Of a DNA stretch of 64,000 nt, positions 6,886 to 16,252 are shown piece after piece. The position numbers were made by a program, and so were the translations under genes. The DNA lies in the NCBI GenBank assembly GCA_045634085.1, contig JAZQZM010000099.1, forward strand, positions 1 to 64,000, read 5' to 3'. Each line of letters opens with the position of its first letter. Position 1 is the stretch's first letter. Source of the DNA: HGM04593 sp045634085 (GTDB taxonomy: Bacteria; Bacteroidota; Bacteroidia; Bacteroidales; Bacteroidaceae). The notes beneath the pieces were generated by a model that saw only the letters and a list, made by a program, of their open reading frames with translations, ran no database searches and was not told where the DNA came from.

Positions 6886-8943
6886 ATGGAAAAGAATTTC
6901 AAAAGAACTCTTGTGACATCGGCTCTGCCTTACGCTAACGGCCCTGTCCACATCGGTCACCTGGCGGGTGTGTATGTACCTGCCGACATCTACGTGCGTT
7001 ACCTTCGTCTTAAGGGCGAGGATGTTCTCTTCATCGGTGGCAGTGACGAGCACGGTGTACCCGTTACACAGCGCGCCCGCAAGGAGGGTATCACTCCACA
7101 GGATGTAGTGGACCGTTATCATAACATCATCAAGGAGAGTTTCGAGGGCTTCGGTATCTCGTTCGATGTGTACAGCCGTACTACATCAGAGACCCATCAT
7201 AAATTCGCTTCGGAGTTCTTCCGTAAGCTCTACGATGACGGCAAGCTCGTCGAGCAGACCTCAAAGCAGTTCTACGATGTGAAGAACGAGAAGTTCCTCA
7301 CCGACCGCGATGTGGTGGGCGAGTGCCCTTACTGCCACAAGCAGGCTTACGGAAACCAGTGCGAGGAGGGTTGCGGCCGTGCGCTTGAACCGACTGAGCT
7401 CATTAACCCACGTTCGAAGGAGACCGGCGAGGCTCCTGTACTCAAGGAGACAAAGAACTGGTATCTGCCTCTCAATGACTACCAGCAGTGGCTCAAAGAG
7501 TGGATTCTTGAGAACCATAAGGAGTGGCGTCCCAACGTGTACGGTCAGTGCAAGAGCTGGCTCGACATGGACCTGCAGCCACGCGCCATGACACGTGACC
7601 TTGACTGGGGAATCCCCGTTCCTGTTGAGGGTGCCGACGGCAAGGTGCTCTATGTGTGGTTCGACGCCCCAATCGGATATATCTCGAACACTAAGGAGCT
7701 TTGCGACAAGAACCCCGAGAAGCATGGCACATGGGAGCAGTGGTGGCAGAGTGAGGATACACGTCTTGTGCACTTCATCGGCAAGGACAACATAGTGTTC
7801 CACTGTATCATCTTCCCTGTGATGATGAAGGCTCACGGCAAGTATGTGATGCCCGACAACGTTCCAAGCAACGAGTTCCTTAACCTTGAGGATGACAAAA
7901 TCTCTACATCACGCAACTGGGCTGTATGGCTCAACGAGTATCTTGTTGACTTCCCTGGCAAGCAGGATGTTTTGCGCTATGTACTCACAGCCAATGCGCC
8001 TGAGACAAAGGACAACAACTTCACTTGGAAGGATTTCCAGGCACGCAACAACAATGAGCTTGTTGCAGTATACGGTAACTTCGTGAACCGTGCCCTGGTT
8101 CTTACAAAGAAATATTTCGACGGCAAGGTGCCTGCATGTGGCGAACTTACCGACTATGACAAGGCTATCGTTGCCGAGTTCGTCGATGTAAAGGGCAAGG
8201 TTGAGAATCTGCTCGACCAGTACAAGTTCCGCGATGCGCAGAAGGAGGCTATGGAACTTGCCCGCATCGGTAACCGTTACCTTGCCGAGACTGAGCCTTG
8301 GAAACTCGCGAAGACCGATATGGAACGCGTGGCTACAATCCTCAACCTCTCTTTGCAACTTGTCGCAAACCTCTCTATCGCATTCGAGCCATTCCTGCCA
8401 TTCAGCAGCGAGAAGCTCCGCGGCATGCTCAACCTCGCATCATTCGAGTGGACAAGCCTTGGCAGTACCGAACTGCTTGCCGTAGGCCATGAGCTTGGCG
8501 AGGTAGGTCTGCTGTTCGAGAAGATTGAGGACGAGACAATCCAGGCACAGCTCGACCGTCTTGAGCGCATCAAGAAAGAGAACGAGGCTGCCAACTACAA
8601 GGCTAATCCTGTGCGCCAGGAGTGTACATTCGACGACTTCCTCAAGCTCGACATGCGTGTGGGTACAGTGCTCGAGTGCACAAAGGTTCCTAAGGCCGAC
8701 AAACTGTTGCAGTTCAAGATTGACGACGGTCTCGAGACCCGTACCATCATCTCGGGTATAGCAAAGCACTTCAAGCCCGAGGAACTCGTAGGCAAGCAGG
8801 TGTGCTTCATTGCCAACCTGCCTCCACGTACAATGCGTGGTATTGTCAGCGAAGGTATGATTCTGAGTGCTGAGGACAACGAGGGCAAGCTCTCATTGCT
8901 TACAGTGACTCCACAGGCAAAACCAGGTAGCGAAATCAAGTAA
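6886..8943 (+). CDS. metG: Methionyl-tRNA synthetase
   Basis: A 685-residue class I synthetase that charges tRNA-Met. The HIGH motif is at residues 22-25, a zinc-knuckle insert reads CPYCHKQAYGNQCEEGCG, and the KMSKS position is KISTS at residues 338-342, a variant I recall as usual in Bacteroidota. From about residue 580 a C-terminal EMAP-II-like tRNA-binding domain follows (FLKLDMRVGTVLECTKVPKADKLL ... ANLPPRTMRGIVSEGMIL), which makes the protein a dimeric form. The stop codon TAA is followed after one base by the first copy of an 83-bp repeat belonging to the next gene. Confidence 0.97.
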   Translation: MEKNFKRTLVTSALPYANGPVHIGHLAGVYVPADIYVRYLRLKGEDVLFIGGSDEHGVPVTQRARKEGITPQDVVDRYHNIIKESFEGFGISFDVYSRTTSETHHKFASEFFRKLYDDGKLVEQTSKQFYDVKNEKFLTDRDVVGECPYCHKQAYGNQCEEGCGRALEPTELINPRSKETGEAPVLKETKNWYLPLNDYQQWLKEWILENHKEWRPNVYGQCKSWLDMDLQPRAMTRDLDWGIPVPVEGADGKVLYVWFDAPIGYISNTKELCDKNPEKHGTWEQWWQSEDTRLVHFIGKDNIVFHCIIFPVMMKAHGKYVMPDNVPSNEFLNLEDDKISTSRNWAVWLNEYLVDFPGKQDVLRYVLTANAPETKDNNFTWKDFQARNNNELVAVYGNFVNRALVLTKKYFDGKVPACGELTDYDKAIVAEFVDVKGKVENLLDQYKFRDAQKEAMELARIGNRYLAETEPWKLAKTDMERVATILNLSLQLVANLSIAFEPFLPFSSEKLRGMLNLASFEWTSLGSTELLAVGHELGEVGLLFEKIEDETIQAQLDRLERIKKENEAANYKANPVRQECTFDDFLKLDMRVGTVLECTKVPKADKLLQFKIDDGLETRTIISGIAKHFKPEELVGKQVCFIANLPPRTMRGIVSEGMILSAEDNEGKLSLLTVTPQAKPGSEIK

Positions 8944-8944
8944 G

Positions 8945-9134
8945 GCTGTCGCAAATGGTTTCCTTTGGGCCAAGGAAATATGAGAGCAATGACTAAAGGT
9001 AATACATTGCATGGCAATCTTAAACATGCTGTCGCAAAGGGGTTCCTTTGGGCTAAGGAAATATGAGAGCAATGACTAAAGGCAATACATCACATAGCAA
9101 TCTTAAACATGCTGTCGCAAAGGGGTTCCTTTGG
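8945..9134 (+). repeat. 83-bp tandem repeat copying the start region of the flippase gene (about 2.3 copies)
   Basis: GCTGTCGCAAA recurs at 8945, 9028 and 9111, spaced exactly 83 bp. Units 1 and 2 contain the same run: the RBS-like AAGGAAAT, an ATG (8980, 9063), the codons for MRAMTKGNT, and the following sequence. Unit 3 is cut short where the real gene goes on with TTTGGGGCGGCATG. The units differ by several point changes, so the duplication is not brand new. Because 83 is not a multiple of 3, translation from the first ATG leaves frame in unit 2. Confidence 0.92.
8980..9066 (+). other. 28-codon decoy reading frame made by the tandem duplication
   Basis: ATG at 8980 opens a frame starting MRAMTKGNT, like the flippase N-terminus, which goes on to ...HAVAKGFLWAKEI and then stops with TGA at 9064-9066. 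That stop overlaps the flippase ATG at 9063-9065 (ATGA). It has the same ribosome-binding context as the real start, so it may be translated and may couple to, or compete with, flippase translation. Expression is an inference. Confidence 0.6.
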
Positions 9135-10535
9135 GGCGGCATGAGCAATGTGGTGTGTCAGTTCTTCAGTCTTTTCTTCGGCGTGTATCTGGCGCGCATA
9201 CTTGGCCCCAATGACTATGGCGTCATAGGTATGCTTGCCATCTTCTCGGCAATAGCCGGCTCTCTGCAGGACAGCGGTTTTGTGGCAGCAATAGCCAACC
9301 GCAAGAGTGTGACCCATGACGACTACAATGCAGTCTTCTGGTTCAACATCCTTATATCGCTGTTCATGTATGGAGTGCTGTTCTTTTGTGCGCCGTTTAT
9401 CGCCGATTTCTTCGGCCAGCCTGTGCTGGTGTGGCTCTCGCGCTACAACTTCCTGGGATTTGTGGTGGCAGGGTTCGGTATCGCACCGTCGGCCTATCTG
9501 TTCCGCGAACTCAAGGTCAAGCAGAAGTCCATTGCGCTGATACTTTCGATTGTGGTGTCGGGTGCAGTTGGCGTTGTGCTGGCGCTTAACGGTTTTTCGT
9601 ATTGGGGCATTGCAACGCAGAGCATAGTGTATGTGTTGGTAAGGACAATCGTGTGCTGGTACTTTACTCCATGGCGCCCGAGCTTTAAGGTGAACTTTGC
9701 TCCGCTCAGGTACCTGTTTGCTTTCAGTTACCGTCTGTTGATAACAAATGTGTTCCAGCGTTTCAACTGGAACATATTCTCGTTTATCCTCGGCAAGTTC
9801 TACACGCGTACCGATGTGGGCAACTACACCAAGGCTGCCGAGTGGTTCAACATGGGCGGTGAGGTGGTGAACGGAATGGTCAATGCTGTAGGGCAACCTG
9901 CGCTGGCAAAGGTTGCCGACGACCGCGACCGCCAGTTGCGCGTGTTCCGCAAGATGCTGCGCTTCACAGCCTTTGTCTCTTTCCCTGCAATGCTGGGGCT
10001 TTCGCTTGTTGCTCCCGAACTTATAACAATAGTCATCACTGACAAGTGGATTGAGAGTGCCGGAATGCTGCGCATGCTGGCAGTGTGGGGTGCTTTCATG
10101 CCTGTGCAGTCGATGCTTACGAACCTGCTTGTCAGCCGTGGCCGTTCAAGGACTTTCATGTGGTGCACCATAGTGCAGGGAGTGCTCATGCTTGCAATAC
10201 TGTTGTTTGTGTACTCTTGCGGAATAAAGTTCATGATTGTGTGTTATTGCATCTTCAATGTGTGCTGGCTGTTCGTGTGGCGTTATTTTGTGGGCAAGGA
10301 GATTGCGCTGAGACTGACGATGTTCCTTCGCGATGTCGTGCCATACATGCTGCTTGCCACAGCTGTTATGGGTGTTACATACAGGCTGACGATGGATATT
10401 GATGAAGAACTTGTACTGCTGCTGTCGCGCATTGCAATTGCAGCGCTGCTTTATATTGGAGTTGCGGCTGTGGCACGCAGCAAGGAACTGCAGGAGATTT
10501 TTGATTTCCTGTTCAAACGTAAAAAAGTGGAATAA
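9063..10535 (+). CDS. Oligosaccharide flippase family protein (Wzx-like, MOP superfamily)
   Basis: A 490-residue polytopic membrane protein whose N-terminus reads GFLWGGMSNVVCQFFSLFFG, then LARILGPNDYGVIGM, the hallmark of the polysaccharide-transporter branch of the MOP superfamily. About 12-14 membrane segments can be read. In this family it flips undecaprenyl-linked glycans across the inner membrane. It heads a cluster with two glycosyltransferases, a YfhO-like protein and a GT2, so its substrate is probably the glycan those genes build. The start at 9063 is kept although an identical start lies 83 bp upstream in another frame, because only this one reads through. Confidence 0.88.
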   Translation: MRAMTKGNTSHSNLKHAVAKGFLWGGMSNVVCQFFSLFFGVYLARILGPNDYGVIGMLAIFSAIAGSLQDSGFVAAIANRKSVTHDDYNAVFWFNILISLFMYGVLFFCAPFIADFFGQPVLVWLSRYNFLGFVVAGFGIAPSAYLFRELKVKQKSIALILSIVVSGAVGVVLALNGFSYWGIATQSIVYVLVRTIVCWYFTPWRPSFKVNFAPLRYLFAFSYRLLITNVFQRFNWNIFSFILGKFYTRTDVGNYTKAAEWFNMGGEVVNGMVNAVGQPALAKVADDRDRQLRVFRKMLRFTAFVSFPAMLGLSLVAPELITIVITDKWIESAGMLRMLAVWGAFMPVQSMLTNLLVSRGRSRTFMWCTIVQGVLMLAILLFVYSCGIKFMIVCYCIFNVCWLFVWRYFVGKEIALRLTMFLRDVVPYMLLATAVMGVTYRLTMDIDEELVLLLSRIAIAALLYIGVAAVARSKELQEIFDFLFKRKKVE

Positions 10536-10538
10536 CCG

Positions 10539-11627
10539 ATGAAGAAGATACTTTTTGATAACCAGATGTTCACGTTCCAGCGCTTCGGCGGTGTGACACG
10601 CTATTTTGCCGACCTCATGTACAACCTGCCGGCCGATGAGTTTACCGCGGACATTCCCATGCGCTACTGCGAGAACCATTATGTCACCGAGACATATGGC
10701 CACAGATATGAGACGATAACATTCCCCAAGAACTACCGTTTCCGCCGTCAGATGTATATGCTCGTAAACAGGCATATTGCATGGAAGGCTGCAAAGTTCG
10801 CCGATTACGACATATTCCACCCTACATATTTCGACCCCTACTTCCTCAAGCCGGTAAAGAAACGCGGCAAGTCGGTTGTGCTCACTGTGCACGACATGAC
10901 ATTCGAACGCTATCCGCAGGATGTGCTCATCTATGACCGCACAATCCCGCACAAGAAACGTCTTATTGCCGAGGCCGACCACATCATAGCCGTCAGCGAG
11001 AATACCAAGCGCGACATTATAGAATTGCTCGGTACCGACCCTTCGAAGATAAGCGTCGTGCATCATGGCTACCGCCCCATAGCGGAACCCTCGCCGCAGC
11101 TTTTTGACAGGTACGTGCTTTATGTGGGCGAACGCAAAGGATACAAGAATTTTCTTCCATGGCTCTCGGCCATACGTCCCATATTCAATCTTGACCCCAA
11201 TCTCAGGATTGTGTGTACAGGCTCGCCTTTTACGTCATCGGAGATTAAACTTTTCAACAAGTGGAGCATTGCCGACAGGCTTGTGCACATTGCTGCAAAT
11301 GATGCCCAGATGGCATCACTCTACCGTTATGCGCTGTGCTTTGTGTTTCCGTCGCATTACGAGGGGTTCGGTATTCCAATTCTCGAGGCTTTTGCCAACG
11401 GATGCCCTGTGTGTCTCAGTAATGCAAGTTCTTTCCCCGAGGTGGCCGGCGATGCTGCAATGTTCTTCAATCCCAATGATGCGCAGTCGATGCAGGATAG
11501 CCTCAAGGAACTGCTTGTAAGTTCCACGCTGCGTAAGGAACTTGGTGAGAAGGGACTCCAGCGCAGCAAGGAGTTCTCAATTGAACGCATGGTTGAACAG
11601 ACCTGCAACATATACAGAAAACTTTAG
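10539..11627 (+). CDS. Glycosyltransferase, GT4-type
   Basis: A 362-residue GT-B fold enzyme. The N-terminal half has NQMFTFQRFGGVTRYFADL and VVLTVHDMTFERYP; the C-terminal nucleotide-sugar-binding half has YVLYVGERKGYKNF and the signature FPSHYEGFGIPILEAFANGCPV followed by FPEVAGDAAMFFNP. Such enzymes transfer a sugar from a nucleotide donor to a growing glycan at the cytosolic membrane face. The donor and linkage cannot be told from sequence. It begins 3 nt after the flippase stop. Confidence 0.88.
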   Translation: MKKILFDNQMFTFQRFGGVTRYFADLMYNLPADEFTADIPMRYCENHYVTETYGHRYETITFPKNYRFRRQMYMLVNRHIAWKAAKFADYDIFHPTYFDPYFLKPVKKRGKSVVLTVHDMTFERYPQDVLIYDRTIPHKKRLIAEADHIIAVSENTKRDIIELLGTDPSKISVVHHGYRPIAEPSPQLFDRYVLYVGERKGYKNFLPWLSAIRPIFNLDPNLRIVCTGSPFTSSEIKLFNKWSIADRLVHIAANDAQMASLYRYALCFVFPSHYEGFGIPILEAFANGCPVCLSNASSFPEVAGDAAMFFNPNDAQSMQDSLKELLVSSTLRKELGEKGLQRSKEFSIERMVEQTCNIYRKL

Positions 11628-11638
11628 TGAGTGTGCCC

Positions 11639-12862
11639 ATGAAACTGAACCGTTCCGAAATATCGCGTCTATGGCCCATAGCCAAGCGCCGAATGGGGGA
11701 GAAGATTGTCTCCGTGGTGCAGCGTCTATTCTCGAGTGACAGGCTTGTTAAGGATGTGTTCCGTAAGCGCCGCAGCAAACGTGTGCTCATGTGTCACCTG
11801 CCCGAGGCCTTTACGGGAAATGAACTGCCCAAGCACCACTCGAACCTTACCGAGTGCCTGGTAGCTGCACGCTGTTTCGACCGCCTTGGCTACAGTGTCG
11901 ACTGCTCTTCGCGCGCCAAAACAGGGATAGACTACACCCCCTATGATGTGGTGTTCGGAATCAACGGCAACGCCTTCATGGGCTCGTTCGGTGCCGGCGG
12001 TAAAGAGGAACCGTTGCGCATATTCTACTCCGTTGGTGCCGAGACATGTTTCAACTACAGACATACAGCCGGGCGCAACATGGATTTCCATAACCGTCAT
12101 GGCCGCTGGATGCTCAGCTCGAACCGCTACATTCCCGGCGACCCCAGGAACTATTACGAGGCACGCTTCAGCAATGCCGTCATCTGTCTGGGCAATGAGT
12201 ATGTGCGTGACTGTTTTGTCAAGGAGGATTCACGCGACGGGCATTACAGGTGTCTGCCGGCATTCTACTTCAAGGTTGCCGAGCCTTCAAGGGAGAAGGA
12301 CTTTGCAAAGTGCCGCAGGGATATACTCTGGTTCGGCAGTGCGGGAATGCTTCACAAGGGACTTGACATAGCTGTTGACTTTGCTGTGGCACATCCCGAA
12401 TTTACATTACATATATGTGGCGGCAGCAGACAGGAGACCGCCTTCTGGGATTATTACATGCCTGCCATTAAGGCTGCCGGCAATATCGTGATGCACGGGT
12501 TTGTCGACATTGAGTCGCAGGAGTTCGCCGATATCCTTTCGCAGTGCGGAATACTGCTTAACCCGTCGGTATCCGAGGGCGGTGCTGTGGCTGTGCTCAA
12601 TGTGCTGGGCAACGGTGCCCTGCTGCCTGTGTGCAGCCGTGCCACAGGAGTTGACATCGGGGAGAACGGTGTAGTGGTCGATTGCCTGGAATACGATGCT
12701 TTTGAAAAGGCGTTGCTTGATGTTGACAGGATGACTCCCGGGGAGTTCGCACAGAAAGCCTGGGGTGCATACGATGATATAAGCAAGGGGTATACCATCG
12801 AGAAGTATGAGGAGAACATGTTCCGCTTGCTTGAGGAAATGACAATGAATAACAGAAAATAG
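11639..12862 (+). CDS. Glycosyltransferase, probable GT4-type
   Basis: About 407 residues. The C-terminal half shows a glycosyltransferase pattern: ILWFGSAGMLHKGLDIAVDF, HICGGSRQETAFW, then CGILLNPSVSEGGAVAVLNVLGNG. The N-terminal half is less typical (VLMCHLPEAFTGNELPKHHSN). A GTG at 11627, overlapping the previous stop, is an alternative start four codons earlier; I prefer the ATG. It sits tightly between the first glycosyltransferase and the YfhO-like gene. The substrate is unknown. Confidence 0.8.
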   Translation: MKLNRSEISRLWPIAKRRMGEKIVSVVQRLFSSDRLVKDVFRKRRSKRVLMCHLPEAFTGNELPKHHSNLTECLVAARCFDRLGYSVDCSSRAKTGIDYTPYDVVFGINGNAFMGSFGAGGKEEPLRIFYSVGAETCFNYRHTAGRNMDFHNRHGRWMLSSNRYIPGDPRNYYEARFSNAVICLGNEYVRDCFVKEDSRDGHYRCLPAFYFKVAEPSREKDFAKCRRDILWFGSAGMLHKGLDIAVDFAVAHPEFTLHICGGSRQETAFWDYYMPAIKAAGNIVMHGFVDIESQEFADILSQCGILLNPSVSEGGAVAVLNVLGNGALLPVCSRATGVDIGENGVVVDCLEYDAFEKALLDVDRMTPGEFAQKAWGAYDDISKGYTIEKYEENMFRLLEEMTMNNRK

Positions 12863-12869
12863 TTGATAT

Positions 12870-15422
12870 ATGAAGAATTTTGATTGGAAGGCAATGGTGC
12901 CGCACGCGATTGCCGTGCTTGTTTTTCTTGTACTGACACTGGTCTACTTCAGTCCGGTGCTCGAGGGAAAGGATATCAAGCAAGACGATGCCATAGGCTC
13001 AATGGCCTGGGGTAAGGATGCCAAGGATTATCACGAGGAGAGTGGGGAGTACTCCTACTGGTCGAACTCCATGTTCTCGGGAATGCCGTGCAACTATACT
13101 TACTCGCCGCAGCCGGCAAATGTATATAAGCCGTTGGGCGATGTGCTTACCCTTAATGTCTTCGGGGCTTCGCGCCGTCACATCGGATGTATCTTTGCCA
13201 CATTCGTTGGCTGTTATATACTGTTCCTTGCATTGGGCTGCAAGCCTTGGCTCAGTATTGCCGGTTCGATAGTCTACACGTTGGGGTCGTACAACTTCAT
13301 CATCATAGGTGCCGGACACATGAACAAGAGCCTGGTTATTGCTACAATGGCACCAATCATCGGAGGCATGATAATGATGTACAGGAGAAAACTGCTGCAG
13401 GGTGCGCTGGTCACACTCATATTCGCCGGACTCAACATCTACTGGAGTCATCAGCAGATGAGCTACTATACAGCCATAATTGCGGCTATCATTGCAATAG
13501 TGTATCTTGTGTATGCAATCAAGGAGAAGTGGTTGCCGTACTATGGCAAGGCAACCGCAGTGCTTGCAGTTGTGGCAATGCTTGCTGTTGCCCCTGCGGT
13601 GGGAATCCTGTTGCCTACAGCCGATTACTCCAAGGAGTCCATGCGTGGCGGTTCGGCCCTGAAGGCTGCCGACAGTGACGGTGCAACGGGACTTGACACC
13701 GAGTATGCATTCCGCTGGAGCTATGGTAAGATGGAGAGTCTTACCTTGCTTGTACCCAATATCTACGGTTCGGCGTCATCGTACAAGGTAGACAAGAATA
13801 GTGCCTTTTATAAGGCATATTATCCCTATGCCGAGTATTCTGTTGCAATGAACTATGTTCAGGCCGTGCAGGATGCATATCCCAATGCTACAGAGGATGA
13901 AATCAGGAACTACATAGGCAGCAACCAGAGCAAGATAAGAAAGGAGGCCACGGAAATGGCAATGCATGCTCCAGCATATTGGGGTCCGCAGGCACAGTTC
14001 GGAACATCGGGCCCTGTCTATGCCGGAGCCATCGTGTGTTTCCTGTTTGTGCTTGGATTGGTTATTGTACGTGGCCCCGAGAAGTGGTGGCTGCTTGCTG
14101 CAACGCTGTTCTCACTGGTGCTTGCGTGGGGCAGTAATCTTGAGAGTGTGAACAATCTGCTTTTTGAGTATCTGCCTTTGTACAATAAGTTCAGGGCTCC
14201 TTCGCAGGCTTTGGTCATAACAACGTTGACCATGGCGACGATGGCTGTCATTGCAGTGAAGAGGTTTATGGAGATGCTTGCCCAGGGAGAGAAGGATGCA
14301 GCCTTGAAGGGAGTGTACACATCTTTCGGTGTCGTCGGTGGACTGACACTTGTTCTTGCTCTCTTCGGCAACTCACTGTTTGACTTTACGGCCGTTACCG
14401 ATGCACAGTTTGCCGATGTTCCCGAACTGTACGATGCGCTTATCGCCGAACGTCAGTCAATGCTCTCAAGCGATGCATGGCGCTCATTCGGCTTCATCGC
14501 GGCTGCGGCAGCATTGATGTATCTCTATACTTTTGTAAAGAGTATCAGGAGTTGGGCTTTAGTGCTTGCGTTTGGTGTACTGTTCCTGCTTGACATGTGG
14601 CCCGTGTGCAAGCGTTTTGTCAACGACGGCCACTTCATGGCGAAGAAACAGACTACCGAAATACGCATTACCGATGCCGACAAGTTCATCCATTCAATCG
14701 AGGGCGACAACCACTACAGGGTGCTTGACTACACGCGAGGCAACATCTTCAACCAATCGTTCACTTCGTATTACCATAACTCAATTGGCGGATACAGTCC
14801 TGCCAAACTCTCGCGTTATCAGGACCTTATCGAGCATCAGATAGGCAAGGGCAACAAGCGTGTGCTCGACATGCTCAACACCAAGTATTTCATTCAGGGA
14901 ACATCGGCCGGCGATGTCGTTCTCAACAGCGACGCTTTCGGCTATTGTTGGCTGGTTGATGGCATTGACTGGGTTGCCAATGCGAATGAGGAGATTGCTG
15001 CGCTTGACAATGTAAATAAGGAGGTTGCTTTTGTTGACAAGTGCTGGGAGAACAAGATTGAGAATCCTGTCCAGTACAATAATACGGCCAGTGGAACCAT
15101 TGAACTTATAGAGTACCGTAACCCGGGCAACATCATCTACAAGAGCAGTTGCGAGGCTCCGAAGATGGCTGTATTCTCCGAGGTGTATTACAAGACATGG
15201 AAGGCTTACATCGATGGCAAGGAGGTTACACCTGTACGTGCCAACTACGTGCTCCGTGCCCTTCCTGTTCCCGCCGGTGAGCACACAATCGAGTTCAAGT
15301 GTGTCGATGAACTTATGGAGGCAAGTCATGACTGGTCGCTTTATATGTCGATACTTGCAGGCGTGGTCATTGTTCTCCTCGTTGGCTTCATCATATACAG
15401 GAAAGTGAAAGGTATTGAATGA
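12870..15422 (+). CDS. YfhO-like polytopic membrane protein
   Basis: An 850-residue protein with about 11-13 membrane segments in the first 600 residues and a soluble C-terminal part ending in one more segment (LYMSILAGVVIVLLVGFIIY). The start (VFLVLTLVYFSPVLEGKDIKQDDAIGSMAWG), the SMFSGMPCNYTYSPQPANVY loop and the C-terminal PAGEHTIEFKC stretch resemble Bacteroidota YfhO proteins, GT-C-fold relatives implicated in lipid-linked sugar transfer onto cell-surface polymers. It is followed by a GT2 whose ATG overlaps its stop (ATGA). This suggests that the pair together adds a sugar branch, but that is inference. Confidence 0.82.
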   Translation: MKNFDWKAMVPHAIAVLVFLVLTLVYFSPVLEGKDIKQDDAIGSMAWGKDAKDYHEESGEYSYWSNSMFSGMPCNYTYSPQPANVYKPLGDVLTLNVFGASRRHIGCIFATFVGCYILFLALGCKPWLSIAGSIVYTLGSYNFIIIGAGHMNKSLVIATMAPIIGGMIMMYRRKLLQGALVTLIFAGLNIYWSHQQMSYYTAIIAAIIAIVYLVYAIKEKWLPYYGKATAVLAVVAMLAVAPAVGILLPTADYSKESMRGGSALKAADSDGATGLDTEYAFRWSYGKMESLTLLVPNIYGSASSYKVDKNSAFYKAYYPYAEYSVAMNYVQAVQDAYPNATEDEIRNYIGSNQSKIRKEATEMAMHAPAYWGPQAQFGTSGPVYAGAIVCFLFVLGLVIVRGPEKWWLLAATLFSLVLAWGSNLESVNNLLFEYLPLYNKFRAPSQALVITTLTMATMAVIAVKRFMEMLAQGEKDAALKGVYTSFGVVGGLTLVLALFGNSLFDFTAVTDAQFADVPELYDALIAERQSMLSSDAWRSFGFIAAAAALMYLYTFVKSIRSWALVLAFGVLFLLDMWPVCKRFVNDGHFMAKKQTTEIRITDADKFIHSIEGDNHYRVLDYTRGNIFNQSFTSYYHNSIGGYSPAKLSRYQDLIEHQIGKGNKRVLDMLNTKYFIQGTSAGDVVLNSDAFGYCWLVDGIDWVANANEEIAALDNVNKEVAFVDKCWENKIENPVQYNNTASGTIELIEYRNPGNIIYKSSCEAPKMAVFSEVYYKTWKAYIDGKEVTPVRANYVLRALPVPAGEHTIEFKCVDELMEASHDWSLYMSILAGVVIVLLVGFIIYRKVKGIE

Positions 15423-16168
15423 TTATGGCACTGAAACCCAAGTTTTCGATAATAACCGTAACCTACAATGCTGCTACGGTAATTGAGCCGACGCTGCAAA
15501 GCGTGCTGTCACAGACATACACTAACTATGAGTGTCTGCTCATTGACGGCGGTTCAAAGGACGATACCGTTGCCAAGGCCAAGGCAAGCGGCATCGGGTT
15601 CGCCCACATTGTGAGTGAACGTGACAACGGCATATATGATGCCATGAACAAGGGTATTGCCCTTGCAACCGGCGATTATCTATGCTTCCTGAATGCGGGT
15701 GATGCCTTCTATGCTCCTGATACGTTACAGAGGATAGTGGACACAATTGCCGGTGAAGATGAACTGCCGCATGTGCTCTATGGCGAGACAGCCGAGGTGA
15801 ATGATGCCCGTGAATTCGTGCGTATGCGCCGTCTCAAGGCACCCGGGGAACTCAACTGGCGCAGTTTCAGGGACGGTATGCTCGTGTGTCATCAGGCGTT
15901 CTATGCCCGCAGGGACATAGCGCCCATGTATGACCTCAAGTACCGCCTTTCGTCTGATGTCGACTGGTGCATAAAGGTGATGAAAGCATCGACAAGGCTT
16001 GTAAAAATAGATGCCGTTGTTGTGAACTATCTGCAGAATGGATTATCTTTGAAACATCATCGTGCTTCGCTTGTTGAACGTTTCAAGGTGATGAGCATCC
16101 ATTATGGGCTCCTGCCTACTGTGGGCAGGCATCTGTGGTTCGTGCTGCGCGCAGTGATAAAAAGGTAA
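15419..16168 (+). CDS. Glycosyltransferase family 2
   Basis: A 249-residue GT-A enzyme. The N-terminus FSIITVTYNAATVIEPTLQSVLSQTYTNYECLLIDGGSKDDT is the classic GT2 nucleotide-binding region, and DNGIYDAMNKGIALATGDYLCFLNAGD carries the metal-binding region (NAGD in place of DxD). A Cys/His-containing LVCHQAFYARR and the acceptor part LSSDVDWC follow. It ends the polysaccharide cluster and is coupled by overlap to the YfhO-like gene. Confidence 0.9.
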   Translation: MIMALKPKFSIITVTYNAATVIEPTLQSVLSQTYTNYECLLIDGGSKDDTVAKAKASGIGFAHIVSERDNGIYDAMNKGIALATGDYLCFLNAGDAFYAPDTLQRIVDTIAGEDELPHVLYGETAEVNDAREFVRMRRLKAPGELNWRSFRDGMLVCHQAFYARRDIAPMYDLKYRLSSDVDWCIKVMKASTRLVKIDAVVVNYLQNGLSLKHHRASLVERFKVMSIHYGLLPTVGRHLWFVLRAVIKR

Positions 16169-16252
16169 TTGTTAAAGAGAACATCCCTGCACTCTGCTCT
16201 GCCGGGATGACAAGTAATATACTGTAGAACAAACGATAAAAAACTTATAGCT

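Noticed and set aside
7897..7911. Damaged KMSKS motif in MetRS
   Set aside because: KISTS at this place is, as far as I recall, the normal Bacteroidota form, and the rest of the enzyme is intact.
10146..11066. A 306-codon - strand frame opposite the flippase and glycosyltransferase genes
   Set aside because: Antisense shadow caused by codon bias; rich in His and Cys with no domain pattern.
16187..16215. Terminator after the GT2 gene
   Set aside because: CATCCC and GGGATG can pair, but the loop is long and no T run follows.
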